From positions 1 to 42,563 of the forward strand of contig CABPYL010000025.1 of the NCBI GenBank assembly GCA_902461565.1: a DNA stretch of 42,563 nt, written 5' to 3'. The notes beneath the pieces are model-generated. The model ran no database searches, was not told where the DNA came from, and saw only the letters and a list, made by a program, of their open reading frames with translations. The position numbers and the translations under genes are program-made. Of the stretch, positions 24,154 to 30,614 are shown in pieces. Each line of letters starts with the position of its first letter. Positions within the stretch are counted from its first letter, which is position 1. Source of the stretch: an uncultured Porphyromonadaceae bacterium. GTDB lineage: Bacteria; Bacteroidota; Bacteroidia; Bacteroidales; Muribaculaceae.

Positions 24154-26397
24154 ATGAATAAAGCATTTAAAACGGCTGCTGTTGCCGCTTTTGTCGCCGC
24201 GGCGTCGGCCAGCGCCGGAGAGATTGTGAAAACCAGTGCCTATAGCTGGCACGGCGATACAATTACCCAAGGGCCTTATTTCGCCACCGCCCCTAATCCG
24301 TACGAAATAAATTCCACCTATCATGCCCAGCCAGGGTACCGTTTTACTATAAACCAGCAGTGGAAACTTAAAAACGACATAAGCAAATATCCGCAGCTGC
24401 GTACGCCCAACACTTTGCATACGGCCATATACAACATGGGTCTGGACGAGATGGTGAATGCTGTGGAGCCGGATACCACACTGCGCACGGGGAAGGAGTG
24501 GGCAGGCGTATGGACACGCGACGTAAGTTATTCCATCCTGCTATCGATGGCCTATCTGCAGCCCGAGGCATCGATGGTGTCCCTTAGAAAGAAGGTGAAC
24601 GCAAACGGCGTTATTGTGCAAGACACAGGTTCGGGCGGTGCATGGCCCGTGAGCACCGACCGTCTGATATGGGCTCTGGCAGCCTATGAGGTTTATAAGG
24701 TTACCGGCGACCGCAAATGGCTGGAATATATCTATCCTGTTATCCGCAAATCGCTGGACGATGATGCTTTTATTTCTGAAACAGAGGGCGGTCTGGTAAA
24801 AGGCGAGACATCGTTTATCGACTGGCGCACCCAGAGCTATCCCCGCTGGATGCAGATGACCGATATATATAATTCCGAGGCGTTGAATACGTCGGTGGTT
24901 CATGCGCAGGCGTTGCGCGTGCTTGCCGATATAGCACGCGAATCAGGCGACCGCAAGGTTGCCGCGGACAGCGACGCCCGTGCCGATAAAATCGAGAAAG
25001 CGATTAACGACAAACTGTGGATGCCAGACAAGGGATATTATGCCATGTATACCTATGGCCGTAACTTCAACATATTGAATCCGCGCGCCGAAACACTCGG
25101 CGAATCGCTTGCGATTCTCTATGGCGTGGCTTCGCCGGAGCGCGCCGCTTCCATTACAGAGAACAATCCCACAACGCCTTTCGGTACTGCGATTTTCTTC
25201 CCGCAGATAGTGGACGAGCCGCCCTATCACAACAACGCCCTGTGGCCTTGGGTCGGTTCTTACTGGGCTATGGCGAACGCCAAGGTTGGCAACGAGCAGG
25301 GTACACTGGAGGCCATCGGCGCTGTGTTCCGCCCTGCCGCACTTTTTGCAACGAACAAGGAAAACTTCGTGCTTGACAACGGCGACATTGCCACGCAGTT
25401 GAATTCAAGCAATATGCTGTGGTGCCTGGCCGGAAATATAGCCATTACGCACAAGATTCTTTTTGGCATAGAGTTCGAGAAGAACGGTCTCGCTTTTCAT
25501 CCCTTTGTTCCCAAGACACTCGGTGCCGAACGTACCCTCGAAGGATTTCCATACCGAAAAGCCACTCTTGATATAACCGTGCGCGGCTACGGCGACAAAA
25601 TAAAATCGTTCACACTCAACGGCAAGGAACACAAGCCATTCATCCCTGCCGATATCAAAGGAAAGAACACTATTGTAATCACGATGGCGGACAACGACAT
25701 TGCCCCCATGAAAGTGAACCACAGCAACAACGACAAAGCGCCTGTAACACCTTCGGTCTGGATTCGCGACGGCAAATTGCAGTGGGACCCCGTGAGCTAT
25801 GCCTCGGCATATATCGTGCTCCGCAACGGCGAGCGTATAGCCTCCACCCGTCAACTGAGCTATCCGTTAACCGAGTCGGGCGAGTATCAGCTTATCGCAG
25901 TTGTCGGCGGTATAGAATCTTTTGCAACCGAGCCTCTGAGCAATCGCGAAGAATTAATTTTCCAGTTTCCCGGCGAGACAACAGTGATGACATCTCCCGA
26001 GGTATCGTACAAGCCGGCCGGACAGATCGAGGGCTATACCGGCACCGGTTTCGTGGAGCTTGATCACAAGAGCGCTCCCGTTACGTTAACAGTGGATGTC
26101 CCGACCGACGGCACATATTCTGTCGCCGCCCGCTATACCAACGGCAACGGCCCCGTGGCCACGGAGAACAAGTGCGCCCTGCGTACACTCAGTGTAGACG
26201 GAAAACGCGCCGGCGTGCTCATTATGCCTCAGCGCGAAAAAGCCAACTGGAACGACTGGGGCCTCACCAACATGCTCACCGTACCCCTCAAAGCGGGCAG
26301 ACATACATTCACAATCGATTTCCGTCCGGAAAACGAGAATATGAACCTCCGCACCAACCACGCCCTCGTGGATTGCCTCGTCCTCGAAAAGCTCTAA
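24154..26397 (+). CDS. Secreted six-hairpin glycoside hydrolase with C-terminal CBM-like domain
   Basis: A 747-residue secreted protein. The start at 24154 is chosen because it gives the signal peptide MNKAFKTAAVAAFVAAASAS and follows the tilS stop; a longer in-frame reading into tilS is not credible. Residues about 80-480 are an (alpha/alpha)6 barrel of the trehalase/debranching-enzyme/rhamnosidase superfamily: VWTRDVSYSILLSM (119-132), GGAWPVSTDRLIWALAAYEV (161-180), the AETLGESLAILYG and NNALWPWVGSYWA segments. Residues about 490-530 are a small beta domain (RGYGDKIKSFTLNG). The last 150 residues look like a CBM6/35 beta-sandwich (EGYTGTGFVELDH, YSVAARYTNGNG). The exact family and substrate are not decided. 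A catalytic pair was not assigned. Confidence 0.82.
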   Translation: MNKAFKTAAVAAFVAAASASAGEIVKTSAYSWHGDTITQGPYFATAPNPYEINSTYHAQPGYRFTINQQWKLKNDISKYPQLRTPNTLHTAIYNMGLDEMVNAVEPDTTLRTGKEWAGVWTRDVSYSILLSMAYLQPEASMVSLRKKVNANGVIVQDTGSGGAWPVSTDRLIWALAAYEVYKVTGDRKWLEYIYPVIRKSLDDDAFISETEGGLVKGETSFIDWRTQSYPRWMQMTDIYNSEALNTSVVHAQALRVLADIARESGDRKVAADSDARADKIEKAINDKLWMPDKGYYAMYTYGRNFNILNPRAETLGESLAILYGVASPERAASITENNPTTPFGTAIFFPQIVDEPPYHNNALWPWVGSYWAMANAKVGNEQGTLEAIGAVFRPAALFATNKENFVLDNGDIATQLNSSNMLWCLAGNIAITHKILFGIEFEKNGLAFHPFVPKTLGAERTLEGFPYRKATLDITVRGYGDKIKSFTLNGKEHKPFIPADIKGKNTIVITMADNDIAPMKVNHSNNDKAPVTPSVWIRDGKLQWDPVSYASAYIVLRNGERIASTRQLSYPLTESGEYQLIAVVGGIESFATEPLSNREELIFQFPGETTVMTSPEVSYKPAGQIEGYTGTGFVELDHKSAPVTLTVDVPTDGTYSVAARYTNGNGPVATENKCALRTLSVDGKRAGVLIMPQREKANWNDWGLTNMLTVPLKAGRHTFTIDFRPENENMNLRTNHALVDCLVLEKL

Positions 26398-26435
26398 TCT
26401 ATATATCGGCGTTATTGGAGAGCGAAAAGGAGACC

Positions 26436-26472
26436 GGGTGTGGCGGCATCATGCCGACAATCGAGTGGAGTG
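26436..26472 (+). repeat. Left copy of 37-bp inverted pair around blaI-blaR1 (X1)
   Basis: A 37-base segment starting GGGTGTGGCGGCATCATGCC and ending GAGTGGAGTG. Its reverse complement occurs at 28791-28827 with 35 of 37 identities. The core (GGCATCATGCC) is itself palindromic, but the asymmetric flanks fix the inverted orientation. Weaker similarity continues leftward to about 26415. Confidence 0.8.
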
Positions 26473-26480
26473 CATTGGGT

Positions 26481-26702
26481 CTTGCCTGAGGTAAGCTAAG
26501 GCGCCCGCTTTAAACCCTGGAAACCTATCCGAGGTAAAGCCAGAAAAATCATATGTTTCCCAGCGGGAATACAGCCTAATTGCATGGCTCGTCAGTGTAT
26601 TCCCGTCGGGAAATGTTTATTATTAGCAGCTACCCTGGAAACGCTGCGCTTATTCCAGGGTTATTAGCAGTCTGCGACTGCCTCTGCATGCCTCCGGCAT
26701 GC
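26481..26702 (+). repeat. Structured intergenic repeat R, copy 1
   Basis: About 215 bases repeated at 28536-28766. Hairpins in order: CTTGCC-tga-GGTAAG (26481-26495); 18-base arms TTTCCCAGCGGGAATACA (26556-26573) and TGTATTCCCGTCGGGAAA (26596-26613), two mismatches; CCCTGGAA (26633-26640) with TTCCAGGG (26653-26660); GCAGTC-tgc-GACTGC (26667-26681); and a copy-1-only GCATGCC-tcc-GGCATGC (26686-26702). TTATTAGCAG occurs on both sides of the CCCTGGAA hairpin (26620-26629 and 26661-26670). This region, 26398-26814, holds no gene. Confidence 0.85.
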
Positions 26703-26759
26703 CCCCTCTCTCCACTCTTCACACTGCACTTTCAACTTTTTCACTTTTTCCTCAAAAAA

Positions 26760-26791
26760 TTTGGTAAACTAAATTATTAGTTTTACTTTTG
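26760..26791 (+). promoter_or_regulatory. Promoter of the blaI-blaR1 operon
   Basis: TTTG at 26760-26763, 20-base spacer, TACTTTTG at 26784-26791. Transcription would start near 26798, inside the second dyad. Confidence 0.75.
26767..26782 (+). promoter_or_regulatory. Predicted BlaI operator 1
   Basis: AACTAA-ATTA-TTAGTT, a perfect 6-bp dyad with a 4-base centre lying in the promoter spacer. The upstream three bases GTA are shared with operator 2. Confidence 0.65.
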
Positions 26792-26798
26792 CGGAGTA

Positions 26799-26814
26799 AA
26801 CTAATATTTTAGTT
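26799..26814 (+). promoter_or_regulatory. Predicted BlaI operator 2
   Basis: AACTAA-TATT-TTAGTT, the same dyad and spacing, exactly 32 bp downstream of operator 1 and ending directly before the blaI ATG. Confidence 0.65.
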
Positions 26815-27201
26815 ATGGCAAGACCGAAATCACGATATCCGAAACTCAGCGACCGCGAGACTGAGATAATGGGAATGCTCTGGAAACAGGGCCCGCTGTA
26901 TGTACGCCAGATGGTTGAAGGCTATCCTGACCCCAAACCGCATTTCAATACTGTATCCACCACTGTGCGTATCCTTGAGGACAAGGGATACGTAGGCCAC
27001 GAATCTATCAGCGGCTCGCACCGGTATTTTGCCCTTGCTCAGGCATCCGATTTTGCCGAGCGTTCGCTCGCACAGGTAATAAAAAGTTTTTTCGACGGTT
27101 CGGCCCGTGCAGCCGTTTCGGCTCTCGTCAAAGAGGAAAAGCTTTCTGTGGAGGAGCTTCGCGAGATTATAGAAATGGTTGAAAAAGGAGATAAGTCCTG
27201 A
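26815..27201 (+). CDS. BlaI/MecI/CopY-family transcriptional repressor
   Basis: A 128-residue winged-helix repressor. The family pattern is clear: LSDRETEIMGMLWKQGPLYV (residues 10-29), the recognition helix region FNTVSTTVRILEDKGYV, the wing HRYFALAQ, and the C-terminal dimerisation helices (FFDGSARAAVSALVKEEKLS, ELREIIEMVEKG). In this family the dimer blocks its own promoter until a membrane protease partner triggers its removal. Here the partner is the next gene, 5 bases downstream. The promoter carries two matching dyads that are good candidates for autoregulation. Penicillin sensing is not implied: the partner lacks a penicillin-binding domain. Confidence 0.93.
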   Translation: MARPKSRYPKLSDRETEIMGMLWKQGPLYVRQMVEGYPDPKPHFNTVSTTVRILEDKGYVGHESISGSHRYFALAQASDFAERSLAQVIKSFFDGSARAAVSALVKEEKLSVEELREIIEMVEKGDKS

Positions 27202-27206
27202 CTGCT

Positions 27207-28499
27207 ATGGGAACTTTTGCTGTATATACTTTTGTGGCCGGTGTGGTGCTGTTCGCGGCCTACGTGATTTATAAGTGGTTGCTTTCGTCGGAGAATCAGC
27301 CGACGTTCAATCGCGCTGTGCTGTTGTCCATCTATGTTATCGCTTTTGCAGCGTGGCCGGTGATGTGCATGTGGACTGCCGTCGACCCGGCGGGGCAGGG
27401 CAGTATAGAAATCGACGGAGCCGCTGTGACGATTCTCGCGGCTCCGGAAGCCTCGTTATTTCCGTGGGCTACAGTGCTCCTGTGGATTTATATGGTTGGA
27501 ATGTGCGTTACCGCCCTATGTACTATTGCTGTCGCTGTCAGGCTGCGCCGGCTGATTGCTTCCGGTGAGAAGATATATGGCCACGGCTATACCCTTTTGC
27601 TGATAGACCGCGATGGCATCGCTCCGTTCAGCTGGGGCAGATATGTGGTTATGAACCGCAACGAGGACAAGGAAACCGCCGCCATGATTCTAAGCCATGA
27701 ACAGGCTCATATCGCCTGCCTGCATTTCGCCGATTTGCTCCTCGCGCAGGCTGTGTGCATTGTGCTGTGGTACAATCCCGCGTCGTGGCTGATGATGTCC
27801 GAACTGAAATCGGTACACGAATACCAGGCCGACAGCCATGTGCTGGCCACCGGCATAAATGCCCGGCAATATCAACTTCTGCTAATAAAAAAGGCTGTGG
27901 GCGTTAGATTCCCGTCGCTCGCCAACAGCCTGAATCACAGTAATCTCAAAAAACGTATCACTATGATGTACAATCAAAAGACATCTGCCGTGCGCCGCAG
28001 CCGCGCACTGGCACTCGTGCCGGCAGTAGCCCTGGCACTCGCCCTTGTAAACGTTCCGTCGGTCAGCCGCGCTATCGACAGGACTGCCTCCGCCGAACTG
28101 AGCCTACGTTCCAACGCGTCCGTGGACAACGGCAAAGTTACTGAAAATCGCGCGATAAATCAAGAGAAACGCGCAGATGCTTCTGATGCCGAAAGTGCGC
28201 CTGAAGTACTTCCGAAGTTTCCAGGAGGCGACGCGGCTATGATTAAATTCTTGATAGACAACGTACAATATCCTGCCTCTGCCATGAAAGACAGTATCCA
28301 GGGCCGCGTGGCTGTAAAATTTACTGTACAGCCTGATGGCTCCATTACGGATGTGGGCGTGATGAAATCCGTAAGTCCGGTTCTCGACGCCGAAGCTGTC
28401 CGTGTAGCTAAACTGATGCCTCGTTGGATACCTGGCGAGAAAGACGGCAAGAAGGTGGCCTGCCAGTTCTCGCTGCCCGTCAGCTTCAAGCTCGAGTAG
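27207..28499 (+). CDS. BlaR1/MecR1-type M56 metallopeptidase fused to a TonB C-terminal domain
   Basis: A 430-residue integral inner-membrane protein. Membrane segments are at about 3-25, 37-56 and 85-111 and again before residue 195; the zinc peptidase motif is HEQAH (164-168) with the downstream Glu205 in HEYQAD. A hydrophobic segment at about 268-285 (ALALVPAVALALALVNV) leads to a linker rich in charged residues and a TonB C-terminal domain (about 335-430; FPGGDAAMIKFLIDNVQYP, GRVAVKFTVQPDGSI). The penicillin-sensor domain of classical BlaR1 is missing; the TonB-like domain takes its place, an arrangement known in Bacteroidetes. Inferred role: periplasmic or envelope signal sensor that inactivates the BlaI partner. 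Confidence 0.92.
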   Translation: MGTFAVYTFVAGVVLFAAYVIYKWLLSSENQPTFNRAVLLSIYVIAFAAWPVMCMWTAVDPAGQGSIEIDGAAVTILAAPEASLFPWATVLLWIYMVGMCVTALCTIAVAVRLRRLIASGEKIYGHGYTLLLIDRDGIAPFSWGRYVVMNRNEDKETAAMILSHEQAHIACLHFADLLLAQAVCIVLWYNPASWLMMSELKSVHEYQADSHVLATGINARQYQLLLIKKAVGVRFPSLANSLNHSNLKKRITMMYNQKTSAVRRSRALALVPAVALALALVNVPSVSRAIDRTASAELSLRSNASVDNGKVTENRAINQEKRADASDAESAPEVLPKFPGGDAAMIKFLIDNVQYPASAMKDSIQGRVAVKFTVQPDGSITDVGVMKSVSPVLDAEAVRVAKLMPRWIPGEKDGKKVACQFSLPVSFKLE

Positions 28500-28535
28500 G
28501 AGTTTTTAGTGGAGAGTGGAGGATGGAGAGGCTGA

Positions 28536-28766
28536 GGTTTGCCGGAGGTAAACCAAGGCGGCTGAAAGCTGCTTCGAACTCCGGAAATTTTTCCGGGGTA
28601 AAAAATGAAATCCAGATGTTTCCCGGCGGGAATACATTGACAGTCTAATCGCATGACCGGTCAGTGTATTCCCGCCGGGAAAATATTGATTATTAGCTGT
28701 ATGCCCTGGAAACGCTACGCTTATTCCAGGGTTATTAGCAGTCTACGACTGCCTCAGCATGCCTCC
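28536..28766 (+). repeat. Structured intergenic repeat R, copy 2
   Basis: Second copy, same orientation as copy 1. Hairpins: GGTTTGCC-gga-GGTAAACC (28536-28554); CCGGAA-attt-TTCCGG (28581-28596); perfect 18-base arms TTTCCCGGCGGGAATACA (28619-28636) and TGTATTCCCGCCGGGAAA (28665-28682); CCCTGGAA (28704-28711) with TTCCAGGG (28724-28731); GCAGTC-tac-GACTGC (28738-28752). In the first hairpin one C-G pair of copy 1 is T-A here, a compensated change. Region 28500-28957 has no gene before 28958. Confidence 0.85.
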
Positions 28767-28790
28767 ACTCAACACTCCGCCCTCTTTCCT

Positions 28791-28827
28791 CATTCCACTC
28801 GATTGGCGGCATGATGCCGCCACACCC
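28791..28827 (-). repeat. Right copy of the 37-bp inverted pair (X2)
   Basis: Reverse complement of 26436-26472 with two differences. The palindromic centre reads GGCGGCATGATGCCGCC on the plus strand. X1 and X2 point toward each other around a 2.4 kb interval holding both R copies, blaI and blaR1. A further TTATTAGCAG lies at 28867-28876. Confidence 0.8.
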
Positions 28828-28881
28828 AATGCTCCTTTCTGCTCTCTCCACATACCCATCCTCCACTTATTAGCAGAAAAA

Positions 28882-28913
28882 TTGGGCTGATATTATAAAA
28901 TTTTGTACTTTTG
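28882..28913 (+). promoter_or_regulatory. Promoter of the 28958 gene
   Basis: TTG at 28882-28884, 21-base spacer, TACTTTTG at 28906-28913, 44 bases before the ATG. Confidence 0.55.
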
Positions 28914-28957
28914 TGATACTCAATCAACCACTCCAATCTTCAAGGCGTTTAATAAGT

Positions 28958-29419
28958 ATGGAAGAAAGCCACGTAAAAGTAACATTGGTGTCGGTGAACG
29001 AAGTTCCCGATGCCACCGTTTTGAACCGGAGCGCACTGCGGCGCATGGGCAACCAGACAGTGAATGTGGATATGAACGTCCGCGTAGTGCCCGATATCGA
29101 GCGTTCCCTTATCAGCCTTGTTGTAAGTTGCTCTTATATAGCCGAGATTGGCTATATACGTACCCGTATTCTTGTAAGCTCGGTGGTCGCCACCTTCGAG
29201 ATAGAGAATCTGCGGCAGCACATTGTGGTGCAGAACGGAGAGGTTGTTGTCGCCGGTCAACTTATGATGACCATGCTCGGCATTGCCGTAGGCGCCCTCC
29301 GCGGTGTTGTTGCCGTGCGTACTGCCGGTACCAAGCTGCGTAACGCGCCTCTGCCGATTATCGACCTTACGGCGCTTATGTACCGTCTTCACTACGGCAA
29401 AGTGCCTATCGATGACTGA
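28958..29419 (+). CDS. Small conserved protein, possibly SecB-like fold
   Basis: A 153-residue soluble protein. The start is placed at 28958 (MEESHVKVTLVSVNEVP), downstream of the promoter; a longer in-frame start at 28913 falls inside the -7 element and is rejected. No signal peptide. The protein is strand-rich in the first two thirds (TVNVDMNVRVVPDIERSLI, IRTRILVSSVVATFEI) and ends in a helix-turn with GALRGVVAVRTAGTKLRN and PLPIIDLTALM, an order that reminds me of SecB-type chaperones (beta-sheet, then a segment of the ARG...PP type). This is a fold guess, not an identification. The next gene starts 34 bases later. Confidence 0.6.
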   Translation: MEESHVKVTLVSVNEVPDATVLNRSALRRMGNQTVNVDMNVRVVPDIERSLISLVVSCSYIAEIGYIRTRILVSSVVATFEIENLRQHIVVQNGEVVVAGQLMMTMLGIAVGALRGVVAVRTAGTKLRNAPLPIIDLTALMYRLHYGKVPIDD

Positions 29420-29453
29420 GATGAATATTAATCCCTACAAAATATAATTTGTT

Positions 29454-29843
29454 ATGGAAATGATGAAACAGTGTCCGCACTGCCACTCGTATGTCAACAG
29501 CGACGCATCGTATTGTTCCAAATGCGGCTACGCTTTCAACGACGGCAGCCGACCCACTCCACCGCCGGCATCCATGACGGATAATCCTTTCGAACCGTGC
29601 GGCCCCGAAGGCAAAACGCGCGGTGTGGCAGCCCTGTTTGCCATTCTGTTGGGCGTTTTGGGTGTACAGTACTTTTACCTGGGCAAGACTACGGCTGGAA
29701 TACTGTCCATTCTTATATCGCTGGTTAGCTGCGGTATGTGGCAGATTGTAACAGTTATCCAGGGTATTCTGATGTTCACTATGACCAACGAACAGTTCCG
29801 TCAGAAGTACGTAACAACCCCGTCCTCATTCCCAGTTTTCTGA
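29454..29843 (+). CDS. Zinc-ribbon plus TM2-domain membrane protein
   Basis: A 129-residue protein with an N-terminal zinc-ribbon of two CxxC knuckles (CPHC at 7-10 and CSKC at 21-24), a proline-rich linker, and a C-terminal TM2 domain of two membrane helices: RGVAALFAILLGVLGVQYFY and LGKTTAGILSILISLVSCGM, with the short linking loop typical of TM2. It probably sits in the inner membrane with the zinc-ribbon in the cytoplasm. Function unknown; TM2 proteins of this type are common in Bacteroidetes. It is 3 bases from the next gene and may form an operon with it. Confidence 0.88.
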   Translation: MEMMKQCPHCHSYVNSDASYCSKCGYAFNDGSRPTPPPASMTDNPFEPCGPEGKTRGVAALFAILLGVLGVQYFYLGKTTAGILSILISLVSCGMWQIVTVIQGILMFTMTNEQFRQKYVTTPSSFPVF

Positions 29844-29846
29844 CCA

Positions 29847-30614
29847 TTGCGATCATCACATTATCACTTTTGTAGACTGCTTCGACGGGCGGCCGGCCTT
29901 ATGCTGACTGCCGGTCTTTTCTTCGCATGCCATTCGTGTGGCGGAAGAGGCGATGTAGACGTGCGTCTGGCTGAGCTTCTTGCGGATTCCGCACGCAACG
30001 CCTACGATGTTGTACGCGATACGGCCCCGGATGCCGGTTGCGAGCGCATGCGCAGCAATGTTCCGCGCATACCGTTGGCTCGTCTTTTCAACGACATCAA
30101 CGAGGATCATCTGAGGTATGCCCGCGCCGGGGGTATCAGACCGGTGGCGTGTGTGGGCGACGCATGGCGAAACACAGAAAATATTGTAGAGGTGCGCTCG
30201 GACAGCACGATGTTTATCGATGAGCTTACTCATTCCTACCCGTATCTTACGCGTCCGGCAGCCGGCCTGCTGCATGACATAGGGCGCCGTTTCCGCGACA
30301 GCCTGCGGGTCCGCGGCGGCGGGGAGTACAGACTCAAGGTTACGAGCCTGCTGCGTACCGACGCCACAGTTGGAAAACTGCGCCGCGTGAACAGGAACGC
30401 TACCTCCGAGAGCGCGCACCGCTATGGCACAACTTTCGATATAAGCTACTCCAAATTTATCTGCGACGATTCCCGGGCAACGCGCCGTACATTCGAGGAT
30501 CTGAAGAATCTCCTTGCCGAGATAATATACGATCTGCGCCGGGAAAACCGTTGCCTTGTGAAATACGAATACCGTCAGGCCTGTTTCCACGTAACGGCCA
30601 CCGATACTATATGA
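29847..30614 (+). CDS. DUF5715/M15-like lipoprotein (murein peptidase fold)
   Basis: A 255-residue lipoprotein. The reading frame opens at a TTG (29847) 3 bases after the previous stop; no ATG upstream of the signal sequence is available, so this start or a nearby CTG is likely. The signal region LRRAAGLMLTAGLFFACHSC has a lipobox-like Cys at about residue 28 or 31. The C-terminal half has SAHRYGTTFDISYSKF and later RQACFHVT, the H-x6-D and final H pattern of M15/D-Ala-D-Ala carboxypeptidase-type zinc sites (here H, D, H). Inferred role: cell wall or periplasmic peptidase, not tested. Stop overlaps the AsmA start (ATGA). Confidence 0.72.
   Translation: MRSSHYHFCRLLRRAAGLMLTAGLFFACHSCGGRGDVDVRLAELLADSARNAYDVVRDTAPDAGCERMRSNVPRIPLARLFNDINEDHLRYARAGGIRPVACVGDAWRNTENIVEVRSDSTMFIDELTHSYPYLTRPAAGLLHDIGRRFRDSLRVRGGGEYRLKVTSLLRTDATVGKLRRVNRNATSESAHRYGTTFDISYSKFICDDSRATRRTFEDLKNLLAEIIYDLRRENRCLVKYEYRQACFHVTATDTI

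Noticed and set aside
26815..28499. Beta-lactam resistance operon
   Set aside because: BlaI and an M56 protease are present, but there is no beta-lactamase and no penicillin-binding sensor domain, so resistance is not supported.
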